The translations under genes and the position numbers were made by a program. Below are positions 1-6,905 of a stretch of DNA of 18,542 nucleotides, piece after piece (position 1 is the first letter of the stretch; each line of letters begins with the position of its first letter). The notes beneath the pieces are model-generated. The model was not told where the DNA came from and did no database searches. It saw nothing but the letters and a program-made list of their open reading frames with translations. Source of the DNA: Patescibacteria group bacterium. GTDB lineage: Bacteria > Patescibacteriota > Minisyncoccia > UBA6257 > GWB1-50-10. The stretch covers positions 1 through 18,542 of the forward strand of contig JAMCRC010000013.1 in assembly GCA_023380415.1 (NCBI GenBank), in the 5' to 3' direction.

Positions 1-35
1 GCCGGAAAAGGGCCCCAAGGCCGGCCAAAAGGAGG

Positions 36-82
36 ATGTCCTGATAAGACAGAGGTCGAAGGTCCGATTCCTTCCACGCCCA
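36..82 (+). tRNA. 3' half of tRNA-Ile(GAU), 5' half not recognisable
   Basis: Seen: an anticodon arm with loop CTGATAA (41-47, anticodon GAT at 43-45), four good pairs of stem, a five-base variable loop AGGTC (53-57), a perfect T-stem GAAGG/CCTTC (58-62/70-74), a 3' acceptor strand CACGCCC (75-81) and discriminator A82. The CTGATAA loop and AGGTC variable loop are those of bacterial tRNA-Ile(GAU). Odd: the first anticodon-stem pair is A-G, the T-loop begins TCC rather than TTC, and the expected 5' acceptor GGGCGTG and a normal D-arm are absent from bases 1-35. CCA is not encoded. It could be a degenerate copy, an attachment-site scar, or a tRNA interrupted by an insertion. A tmRNA end is less likely because position 70 is C, not the U of the G3-U70 alanine identity pair. 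Confidence 0.55.
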
Positions 83-85
83 CCG

Positions 86-304
86 CTACTGTTGAGGCAA
101 GTTTAGTTTTTGGAAACCCTGGATGTCAAATTGGATCCGGGGCGGGTTGGGATGCGGAACCGTGAGAGCCGTGTCGAAACTCTCGCCCAGATAGACGACG
201 GCCCAGACAACGGTGATCGCCACGACGACGATGAGGACGATCGTCAGAGCGAAGAAGAAATATTGGGTCTGGAGGCGTTTGAATCTTTTAAGTACCTTGG
301 CCAT
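86..304 (-). CDS. small single-pass membrane protein downstream of pilO
   Basis: A 72-residue protein of unrecognised family. It has a short basic N-terminus (residues 1-14, rich in Lys/Arg), one strongly hydrophobic segment at about 15-40, and a polar tail of about 30 residues, so it should sit in the inner membrane with the tail outside. Its ATG begins two bases after the pilO-like stop, so the two are almost certainly co-transcribed. In pilMNOP-type loci the next gene is often a small accessory protein (PilP), and this one occupies that place, but I see no PilP sequence signature. Its stop lies a few bases from the convergent tRNA-like fragment. Role in pilus assembly is inferred from context only. 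Confidence 0.7.
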   Translation of the reverse strand: MAKVLKRFKRLQTQYFFFALTIVLIVVVAITVVWAVVYLGESFDTALTVPHPNPPRIQFDIQGFQKLNLPQQ

Positions 305-306
305 TT

Positions 307-834
307 TTATTGACGGTAAAATACCCGGCCGTTCACAGCCAGGTTCAACTGGCCGTTCGACGTGTGCAGGGAAACGTTGTCGACGGAACTGAGGTCGTGG
401 AAGCCGGTCAGGGATTTGAGGAATGTCATAAGGCCGTTCAAGTCGGCCGAGGTCACGGTTATGTTGTAGCCCAGGCTGCCCAACGACGCGCCGTTCGGAG
501 CGGTCTGGCCGGCGAAAGAAAATCCGTAACCGAGATGGTTGGCGGCGGCCAGGGACTGGAACTCGGAGTTCAAGTTGATCAAGCTGTCGTAGGTCGGCAC
601 GATATTGTTCAGCGTGTTCAGATCTGATTCGATCGAGCTGTTATACTGGGTCTGGAGCAGGGCCAGCTGGTTGGCCGCTTCGGTGCGGCTCAAAAGCAGC
701 GATCTTCCTTGGGCTATCCTCTCAAGATAATTGTCGATATTACCCTTGAAGAACGCCAATCCGGCGGCGAGCGCCACGATGACGAGCACGGCGACAGAAA
801 GGTCGAGAACCAGTCTTTTCTTGAAGTTCTCCAT
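307..834 (-). CDS. PilO-like type IV pilus assembly protein
   Basis: 175 residues with the PilO layout: a short cytoplasmic N-terminus, one transmembrane helix at about residues 9-29, a helical probably coiled-coil stretch at about 33-75, and an alpha/beta C-terminal domain. PilO is known to pair with PilN and link the pilus motor platform to the envelope. The call rests on architecture and general resemblance rather than on an invariant motif, so another PilN/PilO-type protein is possible. No pilM or pilN is seen upstream. The gene faces away from dprA and has its own TATAAT box nine bases before the ATG. The small membrane protein gene follows after two bases. A DNA-uptake pilus beside dprA would make sense but is inference. 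Confidence 0.65.
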   Translation of the reverse strand: MENFKKRLVLDLSVAVLVIVALAAGLAFFKGNIDNYLERIAQGRSLLLSRTEAANQLALLQTQYNSSIESDLNTLNNIVPTYDSLINLNSEFQSLAAANHLGYGFSFAGQTAPNGASLGSLGYNITVTSADLNGLMTFLKSLTGFHDLSSVDNVSLHTSNGQLNLAVNGRVFYRQ

Positions 835-843
835 TATTCCTAT

Positions 844-849
844 ATTATA
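844..849 (-). promoter_or_regulatory. -10 box of the pilO-like gene
   Basis: A perfect TATAAT on the minus strand ends nine bases before the ATG at 834, so the transcript would begin about two or three bases before the start codon. No convincing -35 hexamer is visible at the usual spacing. Confidence 0.5.
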
Positions 850-873
850 GCGGGTTTACTCCTTATTATTATA

Positions 874-879
874 TATAAT
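874..879 (+). promoter_or_regulatory. -10 box of dprA, implying a leaderless mRNA
   Basis: A perfect TATAAT on the plus strand is followed eight bases later by the ATG at 888. The usual start of transcription would fall on or next to that ATG. The -35 region is weak. Together with the facing box at 844-849 it forms a compact divergent promoter. Confidence 0.5.
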
Positions 880-887
880 GAGTGGAG

Positions 888-1760
888 ATGGAGGAAATAT
901 CCGTCGAAGACCCTCGTTATCCTGAGCTCTTGCGGCAGATCCAATACCCGCCCCGATCCGTCTTCTGCCTGGGCGCACCGCCCAGGTCGGACGAACCGGC
1001 AGTGGCTATAGTCGGCACCCGCAAGGCGACGCCCGAAGGCCGCCTCTTCGCAAGGCGCCTGGCCAAGGAGCTTTCGCGGGCCGGCCTTTCGATCGTGAGC
1101 GGCCTTGCCATCGGCATAGACGGGGCGGCCCACGAAGGGGCCTTGGACGGCGGCGGCCGAACGGTCGCGGTCCTTGCCAGCGGATTGGACAATATCTATC
1201 CCCGCGCCCATGAAGGCCTGGCGAAAAGGATCATCGAAAGCGGCGGCGGCGTGCTCTCCGAATATCCTCCCGGAACGTTGCCGCTCCAGCACCGGTTCTT
1301 GGACCGGAACCGCATAATCGCCGGCCTCGCGCTCGCGACGGTCATCGTCGAAGCGCCCGAGCATTCCGGCGCCTTGGCAACGGCCCGGTATGCCGCCGAG
1401 AGCGGCCGCGATGTCATGGTCGTTCCGGGGGCGGCCGGACATCCAAACTATGCCGGTTCACACATGCTCTTGAGGGCCGGAGCCCGCCTGATCGCCTCGG
1501 CCGGCGATGTTTTGGAAGATATCGAGATCGCGCTTCAGAACTGCGGATTCGGCCCGATAAAAGTGGATAAAGCGACGGAAGAGCCGGGTGCCGAGGATGG
1601 AGCGATAATCGGCGCGCTCAAGGCCCACGGACCCCTTACGATTGACAAGCTTGCCGAGTTGGTTAATCTTGAGACCCATATAGTCCTGGAGCGGCTCACT
1701 TACCTTATGCTCCGCGGCCGTGTGGCCGAAACGCAAGGACGTTACAATATAAAGAGATGA
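888..1760 (+). CDS. dprA: DNA processing protein DprA (Smf family)
   Basis: DprA binds incoming single-stranded DNA and loads RecA during natural transformation. The Rossmann-like core is clear: VAIVGTRKATPEGR at about residues 40-53, SGLAIGIDGAAHEGAL near 72-87, VLASGLDNIYP, then SEYPPG, RNRIIAGL and HSGALATARYAAESGRDVMVVPG. The C-terminal 50 residues form the DprA winged-helix (LTIDKLAELVNLETHIVLERLTYL). About 290 residues, a short but complete DprA without the N-terminal SAM-like domain. I choose ATG888 because TATAAT lies eight bases upstream; an in-frame GTG at 882 is the alternative. The stop overlaps topA by ATGA, a common dprA-topA arrangement. Its pairing with a pilus gene across the divergent promoter suggests DNA uptake, which is inference. 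Confidence 0.95.
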   Translation: MEEISVEDPRYPELLRQIQYPPRSVFCLGAPPRSDEPAVAIVGTRKATPEGRLFARRLAKELSRAGLSIVSGLAIGIDGAAHEGALDGGGRTVAVLASGLDNIYPRAHEGLAKRIIESGGGVLSEYPPGTLPLQHRFLDRNRIIAGLALATVIVEAPEHSGALATARYAAESGRDVMVVPGAAGHPNYAGSHMLLRAGARLIASAGDVLEDIEIALQNCGFGPIKVDKATEEPGAEDGAIIGALKAHGPLTIDKLAELVNLETHIVLERLTYLMLRGRVAETQGRYNIKR

Positions 1761-3934
1761 ATTTAGTGATCGTAGAATCGCCGACGAAGGCCAAGACCAT
1801 TTCGAAATATCTCGATCCGTCCTTCGAAATACGGGCGAGCGTCGGTCACGTCCGCGACCTGCCGAAGAACAACAAGAAGGCCATCGATATCGAGGGCGGC
1901 TTCAAGCCGACGTACGAGATAGTGAAAGGGAAAGAACCGGTCGTTTCCGAGTTGAAGAAGCTCGCGAAGAAGGCCGATAAGGTCTATCTCGCGACCGACC
2001 CCGACCGCGAAGGCGAGGCCATCGCCTGGCACCTGGCCGAAACCATCGGCCTCGACGAAAAGAAGGCCGACCGCGTCGCCTTCCACGAAATAACCGAACC
2101 GGCTATCAAGGAGGCCATGGCCCATCCGCGGCCGATCGACGATAACCTGCTGCGGGCCCAGGAAGCCCGCCGCGTTCTGGACCGCCTTTTCGGTTACGAC
2201 CTTTCCGGGCTCATTTGGAAGAAGGTCCGTTATGGCCTCTCGGCCGGCCGCGTCCAATCCCCCGCCCTGCGGATACTCGTCGAACGGGAACGCGAGATCC
2301 GGGCCTTCAAGCCCGAGAATTTCTACGTCCTCACCGCCCGGCTCTCGGCCAAAGAGGGCGAATTGGAACTGGTCTGCACGGAAGAGCCGCGGGACAAGAG
2401 CGAGGCCGAAAGGATAATCGCCGCCGGCAAAAGCGGCGCTTGGAGCGTCCAAGGCGTCAAACAGACAAAGGTGAAGCGCGCGCCGAGGCCGCCTTTCACC
2501 ACCTCGACCATGCAGCAATCCGCATCTTCCCGTTTGGGCTTTTCTCCTTCCCGGACCATGGGCGTCGCCCAAAAGCTCTACGAGCAGGGCCTCATCACTT
2601 ATATGAGGACCGACAGCGTGACCCTGAGCAAGGAGGTGCTGCCCGCCATTTTGGGCCAGGTGGAAAAGGAATTCGGCAAAGAATACGTTCAGCCGCGCGC
2701 TTACGCCACGAAAAGCAAGACGGCCCAGGAAGCCCACGAGGCCATCCGGCCGACACAGATACCCAAAAGGTCCGCCGGTTCGACGGAGGAGCAGAAAAAG
2801 CTCTATACGCTCATCCGCGAGCGGACGCTCGCGAGCCAGATGGCCGAAGCCGAAATGCTGCGCACGACGGTCGCCGGGAATGTCGCCGATCGGTCCATTC
2901 CGAACTTTACGGCGACGGGCAGCGTCATAGTTTTCCCGGGCTGGCTTCTGGGCGATCCGCGCTCGCGGGGCGAGGAGAAAGAGCTGCCACAGGTCAAAGC
3001 GGACGAACCCCTGAAGCTTACCAGCATCGAAAGCGACGAAAAACAGACCGAGCCGCCGCCGCGGTATACCGAGGCGGGCCTGGTGCGCGAGCTCGAGAAA
3101 CGCGAGATCGGCCGCCCCTCTACCTACGCCGCCATCATCGCGGTCCTTTTGAAGCGCGGTTACGTTGAGAAGGAAGGCAAGGCCCTGAAGCCGACCGATA
3201 CGGGCGACGTCGTTTCCTCGTTCCTCGAAAAGAACTTCCCCGAATACGTGAGCGATAACTTTACGGCCGAGATGGAGAACGATCTCGATGAGATCGCCGA
3301 AGGCAAACGGGACTACGAAAAGACCTTGAAGGATTTTTACGGTCCGTTCTCCAAGGAGGTCAAGGCCAAGGACAAACTAGAAAAAGCGACGACGCTCGGG
3401 GAGGACGACCGCTTCCTTTGCCCCTTGGACCCGAGCCACGGCCCGATGCTCGTGAAACTTTCCCGCACCGGCAAATTCCTGAGCTGCCGCCTTTTCCCGA
3501 AATGTCTGGGCGCGCGCAAAATAGACGGCTCGGTCCTCGAACCGCCGAAAGAGACCGGCGAGACCTGTCCGGAATGCAAGACCGGGAAGCTCGTCGAGAA
3601 AGAAGGCCGCTTCGGGCGCTTCATCGCCTGCTCCAATTATCCGAAGTGCAAATACATCAAACAGAGCGAGAACGGCAATAATCTGAACGGTACGGGCGTA
3701 AAATGCCCCGAGGATGGCGGCGAGATAGTGGAGCGCCACGGCCGCTTCGGCCCGTTCTTCAGCTGTTCCAACTACCCGAAGTGCAAGTTCATCATAAAAT
3801 CGCGCCCCACGGGAGAAAAGTGCCCGCTTTGCGGATCGCTCATGATGCAGGGAACGAAGACCATCCCCGACCGCTGTTCGAACAAAGGTTGTCCGAACCA
3901 TAATCCCCACAAGCTGAAAAAACAGGAAAAATAA
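1757..3934 (+). CDS. topA: DNA topoisomerase I (type IA) with four C-terminal zinc-finger units
   Basis: Relaxes negative supercoils by cutting and passing one strand. The Toprim domain opens the protein (VESPTKAKTI with Glu7; DPDREGE at 81-87). The active-site tyrosine is Tyr282 in GLITYMRTDS. GRPSTYA at 452-458 and the surrounding type IA domains are intact. From about residue 550 come four zinc-ribbon units: Cys555/577/583, Cys604/607/625/631, Cys650/670/676 and Cys689/692/707/712. The first and third lack the second cysteine of the CxxC pair (unit one has His561 nearby; unit three reads CPED), so they may bind metal differently or not at all. 725 residues, slightly shorter than E. coli TopA. 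ATG overlaps the dprA stop, indicating translational coupling. A strong terminator follows directly. Confidence 0.98.
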   Translation: MNLVIVESPTKAKTISKYLDPSFEIRASVGHVRDLPKNNKKAIDIEGGFKPTYEIVKGKEPVVSELKKLAKKADKVYLATDPDREGEAIAWHLAETIGLDEKKADRVAFHEITEPAIKEAMAHPRPIDDNLLRAQEARRVLDRLFGYDLSGLIWKKVRYGLSAGRVQSPALRILVEREREIRAFKPENFYVLTARLSAKEGELELVCTEEPRDKSEAERIIAAGKSGAWSVQGVKQTKVKRAPRPPFTTSTMQQSASSRLGFSPSRTMGVAQKLYEQGLITYMRTDSVTLSKEVLPAILGQVEKEFGKEYVQPRAYATKSKTAQEAHEAIRPTQIPKRSAGSTEEQKKLYTLIRERTLASQMAEAEMLRTTVAGNVADRSIPNFTATGSVIVFPGWLLGDPRSRGEEKELPQVKADEPLKLTSIESDEKQTEPPPRYTEAGLVRELEKREIGRPSTYAAIIAVLLKRGYVEKEGKALKPTDTGDVVSSFLEKNFPEYVSDNFTAEMENDLDEIAEGKRDYEKTLKDFYGPFSKEVKAKDKLEKATTLGEDDRFLCPLDPSHGPMLVKLSRTGKFLSCRLFPKCLGARKIDGSVLEPPKETGETCPECKTGKLVEKEGRFGRFIACSNYPKCKYIKQSENGNNLNGTGVKCPEDGGEIVERHGRFGPFFSCSNYPKCKFIIKSRPTGEKCPLCGSLMMQGTKTIPDRCSNKGCPNHNPHKLKKQEK

Positions 3935-3936
3935 AG

Positions 3937-3956
3937 GCCCGCAAAGCGGGCTTTTT
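3937..3956 (+). terminator. intrinsic terminator of dprA-topA, probably bidirectional
   Basis: Perfect 6-bp GC stem GCCCGC (3937-3942) / GCGGGC (3946-3951) with an AAA loop, followed by five T. On the minus strand the same hairpin is followed by an interrupted T-rich run, so it may also end transcripts arriving from the qng1 side. Confidence 0.85.
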
Positions 3957-3967
3957 GATATGATGGG

Positions 3968-4084
3968 TTACTTAAGCGCTCTCACCGTGGAGTTCGGAAC
4001 GTATGCCCTGGTGCGCAGGTAGGCGCGCACCATACCGGAGCAAAAAGCTCCTCGATGGGCGATGCGGCAAAAAATACGTATCAT
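3968..4084 (-). CDS. possible small basic protein downstream of the queuosine-salvage gene
   Basis: A 38-codon reading frame from ATG (4084) to TAA. It starts MIRIFCRIAHRG, contains two Cys and many Arg, and resembles no family I know. Support: a clean AAGGAG site at 4090-4095, five bases before the ATG, only 24 bases after the stop of the upstream gene and the same strand. Against: its length, and two strong hairpins inside it (GGAGC/GCTCC near its start and a 7-bp GGTGCGC/GCGCACC), which would also fit a structured 3' UTR. Treat as a candidate. Confidence 0.4.
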   Translation of the reverse strand: MIRIFCRIAHRGAFCSGMVRAYLRTRAYVPNSTVRALK

Positions 4085-4108
4085 GGCATCTCCTTTTTCG
4101 CGTTTCGT

Positions 4109-5119
4109 CTAATAGTTGGTCGTTTCGACCAGCATGTGCGGTTCGGGTATTTTCTGGCCGCGCGTCCATCGCTGGTAGTCGAGGTGTCCCACATGGACCG
4201 GAGGCAAACCGACCTTGGTCCTGATGAGATTGATCGCCTCGACCTCTTTGATTATCGCGTAGTATGTCGCGCCGCGCATCTCTATCTCCTCGCGCGAACC
4301 GTCCAAAAGCGGCTGCCGGTTACGGATGCGGGCCAAGAGGTCTCCCCGCACCTGGAATATTCCGTCCGCGATGTAGGACTTCGGCAGTTCGTAATCGCAG
4401 ATGGCTCCGAGACGTTCGATGTCCTCTATCGGCCTCATTCCGTCGCCTTTGTAGGACACCCGGCCGTGATACTCGAGAACGAGAAGTTGGGGCCGCTTGA
4501 AAAAATAGAAGCGGCGGCCGTCCAGCTCCGCGGTATCCCGGCCGAAGGCCAGCGGAAAATGTTTGACGAGCAGGTCGACGATGCCGGGCCGGCCGTTATT
4601 GCCGAAAGCGCGGAATCCGCCCGCCTCGAAGACGTGGAGCGGATCGCCGTCGAAGAAAGCGTTCAAGACCTCCAACGATTCCGTGAGAAGCGTCCGGCGT
4701 TCCTTGATGAGAGGAATGCGGTTCTTGCCCTCGAAAAAGCGCCTGAAGGCCTCTTCGGTCCGAATATTGCGCCAAATGTCCTTGGCGGTCAGTTTCTTTT
4801 CGCCGAAGGCCCGGTAGAAGCAGACGGCCATGGCCATCGCCCCCTTGAAGGTTCGGCGTCCGTATTCGACCGTGAAGGTCTCTTTTTCTTTGCCGCCCGG
4901 ATCGGTGTAGCAGAAATTGACGACATTGTGGAAGAATACGTGGCTCGCGAAGGCCGCTGCGTTCTGCGGCAGAACGCCCTTGTCCGACCAATGCGGCAAA
5001 TGCAGCTTGTTCGCGACCGCTTTTTTGGCGGCGATACTGAGCAGTTTCGGTTCGTCTATCTCGACGAACTGGTGGCCGATCTTCGGCCATGCGGTCAAGG
5101 TCTCTTTGACGTAGTCCAA
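4109..5119 (-). CDS. queuosine 5'-phosphate N-glycosylase/hydrolase, Qng1 (DUF2419, Q salvage)
   Basis: The family releases the base queuine from queuosine 5'-monophosphate so it can be re-used for tRNA wobble modification. The 336 residues match the eukaryotic QNG1/C9orf64 length (about 340) and its conserved blocks in order: NVVNFCYTD (65-73), a VEYGRRTFKG strand, RIPLIKERR, FYFFKRPQLLV (204-214), YKGDG, CDYELPKSY (241-249), EEIEMRGATYYA (277-288) and a terminal tyrosine-bearing tail. The start is TTG at 5119, because GGGAGG lies eight bases upstream and a promoter in the end of map would begin the transcript near 5155; a TTG at 5149 would extend it by ten residues. It lies downstream of map on the same strand but with its own promoter. 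No queuosine synthesis gene or tRNA-guanine transglycosylase is visible here, so the pathway partner is unseen. Confidence 0.88.
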   Translation of the reverse strand: MDYVKETLTAWPKIGHQFVEIDEPKLLSIAAKKAVANKLHLPHWSDKGVLPQNAAAFASHVFFHNVVNFCYTDPGGKEKETFTVEYGRRTFKGAMAMAVCFYRAFGEKKLTAKDIWRNIRTEEAFRRFFEGKNRIPLIKERRTLLTESLEVLNAFFDGDPLHVFEAGGFRAFGNNGRPGIVDLLVKHFPLAFGRDTAELDGRRFYFFKRPQLLVLEYHGRVSYKGDGMRPIEDIERLGAICDYELPKSYIADGIFQVRGDLLARIRNRQPLLDGSREEIEMRGATYYAIIKEVEAINLIRTKVGLPPVHVGHLDYQRWTRGQKIPEPHMLVETTNY

Positions 5120-5127
5120 TCTGTAAA

Positions 5128-5133
5128 CCTCCC
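5128..5133 (-). promoter_or_regulatory. Shine-Dalgarno site deciding the qng1 start
   Basis: GGGAGG on the minus strand, eight bases before TTG5119. It argues for that codon over the TTG at 5149, which has no such site. Confidence 0.7.
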
Positions 5134-5161
5134 GATGTTTAGTTTTCAAAAATGCAAGCGT

Positions 5162-5191
5162 ATTTTACGCCGATTTTCAGAAGGCGGTCAA
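5162..5191 (-). promoter_or_regulatory. promoter of the queuosine-salvage gene
   Basis: TTGACC (5186-5191) and TAAAAT (5162-5167) on the minus strand are separated by 18 bases; each matches the consensus in five of six positions. The -35 lies inside the last codons of map. Predicted start near 5155, giving a leader of about 36 bases. Confidence 0.6.
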
Positions 5192-5938
5192 TATCTCAAT
5201 GCCGCTTTTGGTCACGGCGATCGTCTTTTCAAAATGAGCGCTCAAACTGCCGTCCTGGGTATAGTAGCTGTCGTCACGCGATTGTTTTATATGGGCCGAA
5301 CCCAAGCTCACCATCGGTTCGATGGCGAGAACGAGGCCGGGTTGGAGCTTCATCCCTTCGCCCCGGCGGCCGTAATTGTAAACGGTCGGATCCTCGTGGA
5401 GCTTGAAGCCGGTTCCGTGGCCCGTGAGCCCCTCGACGACCGTGAGGCCGTTCTTTTCGACGTGCGCTTCGATCGCGTATCCTATATCTCCGAGCGTTCC
5501 GCCCGGCCGGGCGGCGGCGATACCCGCTTTGAGCGCGTCCTCGGTCACTTGAATGAGCTTTTTGGCCGGCTTGGATATGCCGCCGATGCCGACCGTGAAG
5601 GCCGCATCGGTGACGTATCCGTCGTAGACGACGCCGAAATCCACCTTCAAGACATCTCCGTTCTTGAGCGCCCGATCGCGCGGGGTTCCGTGGACGATCT
5701 GATCGTTCAAAGAGAGGCAAAGGGCTGCCGGGTAAGGCGCCGAAGCTCCTTCCGGTTTGTAGTTCAAAAAGGCCGCCGTTGCGCCCTCTTCTTTCAGCAT
5801 AGCCCGAGCCGTTTCCTCGAGGTCCATTAAATTAACGCCTTCTTTCGCTTTTTCTTTAAGGGCGACCAAGATTTGCGCCAGGATCTTCCCGGAATTGCGT
5901 AAGCCCTCCAGGTCTTTCTCCTTTTTAAGTCTTATCAT
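5177..5938 (-). CDS. map: type I methionine aminopeptidase
   Basis: Removes the initiator methionine from nascent proteins in the cytosol. All pita-bread-fold metal ligands are visible: Asp100 (KVDFG), Asp111 (VTDAAF), His174 (TGHGTG), Glu207 (AIEPM) and Glu237 (HFEKT), with His83 and His181 as the usual additional active-site histidines. 253 residues, typical of the type I bacterial enzyme without an N-terminal zinc extension. The ATG overlaps the adk stop (ATGA), and there is no Shine-Dalgarno sequence, so translation is probably coupled to adk. secY-adk-map is the classic spc-operon tail, but here the infA/rpsM/rpsK/rpoA genes that usually follow are replaced by qng1. Confidence 0.97.
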   Translation of the reverse strand: MIRLKKEKDLEGLRNSGKILAQILVALKEKAKEGVNLMDLEETARAMLKEEGATAAFLNYKPEGASAPYPAALCLSLNDQIVHGTPRDRALKNGDVLKVDFGVVYDGYVTDAAFTVGIGGISKPAKKLIQVTEDALKAGIAAARPGGTLGDIGYAIEAHVEKNGLTVVEGLTGHGTGFKLHEDPTVYNYGRRGEGMKLQPGLVLAIEPMVSLGSAHIKQSRDDSYYTQDGSLSAHFEKTIAVTKSGIEILTAF

Positions 5939-6618
5939 TTGAACTTTAATTTCTTGTCGATAACGGCGGACACTTTGTACGGCAACGGCGTTCCATCGAT
6001 CGGCACGATACGAAAACCGCGCTTCTTCATCTCTTTCAAGATAGGTTCGGTCCGCTCGGCATATTCCTTGAGCCGTTTTTCTATCACTTTCGGGTCATCC
6101 AAGGTCCTGGTCCGCGTCGTTCCATCGCAGAGCGGACAACGGGGATGCTTTACGTTAGCGAGGACCTGCAGTCCGCAGACCGCGCATATCCTGCGCTGGC
6201 TGTTTCGGGAGATGGACGCGGCGGCCGGCACCTTAAGCAGGACGGTCGTAATATTTTTCTTGCCATAGGACTCGACGAGAGTGTGCATGAGACCGGTCGT
6301 CTTCTTGTCGCCGAAGGCCTCGTAAACCGAGCGCGGGGAGCCGCTGTACACTATGCTCGCGTCGAGCGAGGCCAGCTTTTTGGTCTCATTCTTCACTATT
6401 TTCAGGACAAACGATGGCGTGCAAAGTTTCCCGGTATCGAACAAGCGGCGCTCTCTTTTGAGTATCGGGTCGGAATCGGCTTGCGGCGAATGGACCGTAC
6501 TTTCCAGATAGCGGCCGGTATCGAAATTAAGAAAGCCGTGCCGGCGGACCAAAAGCTCCGCTTGAGTCCCCTTTCCCGCCCCCGGAGCCCCCAATATTAT
6601 GACCGCATGTTTCGGCAT
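5935..6618 (-). CDS. adk: adenylate kinase with zinc-binding LID domain
   Basis: Interconverts ATP+AMP and 2 ADP. P-loop GAPGAGKGT at 10-18; AMP-binding region with DTGRYLE at 33-39 in place of the common DTGDLLR form; GSPRS at 93-97 in place of GFPR. The LID carries Cys145, Cys148, Cys161 and Cys164, the four-cysteine zinc site found in many Gram-positive-type enzymes. The RTLDD....KRL.EY block follows. 227 residues, normal for the long form. It is divergent enough from the canonical motifs that another nucleoside monophosphate kinase activity cannot be excluded, but position between secY and map supports Adk. TATAAT lies six bases before the ATG, so the mRNA is probably leaderless. The stop overlaps map. 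Confidence 0.92.
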   Translation of the reverse strand: MPKHAVIILGAPGAGKGTQAELLVRRHGFLNFDTGRYLESTVHSPQADSDPILKRERRLFDTGKLCTPSFVLKIVKNETKKLASLDASIVYSGSPRSVYEAFGDKKTTGLMHTLVESYGKKNITTVLLKVPAAASISRNSQRRICAVCGLQVLANVKHPRCPLCDGTTRTRTLDDPKVIEKRLKEYAERTEPILKEMKKRGFRIVPIDGTPLPYKVSAVIDKKLKFK

Positions 6619-6624
6619 CGCTTT

Positions 6625-6630
6625 ATTATA
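6625..6630 (-). promoter_or_regulatory. -10 box of adk-map, implying a leaderless mRNA
   Basis: A perfect TATAAT on the minus strand lies six bases before the adk ATG. The expected transcription start falls on the A of the ATG. The -35 position would overlap the T-run of the upstream terminator and is weak. Confidence 0.5.
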
Positions 6631-6648
6631 GCGCTAAATTCTAGGAAT

Positions 6649-6674
6649 AAAAAAGCTCCGTGGTGGTCGGAGCT
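6649..6674 (-). terminator. intrinsic terminator of the putative ncRNA
   Basis: On the minus strand a 7-bp stem AGCTCCG/CGGAGCT (6668-6674 with 6654-6660, seven-base loop) is followed by a run of T. It lies just before the adk -10 box and ends the transcript that starts near 6900. Confidence 0.85.
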
Positions 6675-6900
6675 GTATATTTATAATTCCTGTCCTTATC
6701 GGGCCAACATCCTCGTCCCGGACAGCTGGGAATAAGAGGATCCCCTTCTCTCCCACCAAGAGAGAGGTTGTTCATTCTCGTCTCGCTGGAAGTTGAACAA
6801 CGTACATTCCAGCGTCTACCGCTGTCAGAGGACCGACATAATCGCTTCGGTCGCTCTTTGGCCCCGCGGATCGGGCCGCAACAACTTCTGCTAGGCTGTG
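6649..6900 (-). ncRNA. putative structured non-coding RNA with H-type pseudoknot, family not recognised
   Basis: Seen: a free-standing unit of about 250 nt between the secY terminator and adk, with its own TTGACA-17-TAGTAT promoter and a strong intrinsic terminator. No reading frame of useful length or start signal lies on this strand. Predicted folds: hairpins 6860-6864/6873-6877, 6831-6836/6847-6852, 6747-6752/6760-6765 and 6690-6695/6720-6725. The striking part is an H-type pseudoknot of two 8-bp stems: 6784-6791 with 6807-6814, interleaved with 6767-6774 and 6794-6801. It lacks the hallmark sequences I would look for in SRP RNA, RNase P RNA or the tmRNA 3' end, and I do not recognise a riboswitch. 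It may be a trans-acting RNA or an unknown housekeeping RNA. That it is RNA rather than junk is inference from the promoter, terminator and folding. Confidence 0.6.
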
Positions 6901-6905
6901 TTGCT

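Noticed and set aside
1..82. 3' end of tmRNA
   Set aside because: The acceptor lacks the G3-U70 determinant (base 79 is C), and the anticodon-arm and variable-loop sequences are those of tRNA-Ile.
4055..5830. 591-codon plus-strand open frame opposite qng1 and map
   Set aside because: It is antisense to two clearly conserved proteins and has no family resemblance; long antisense frames are expected in GC-rich sequence.
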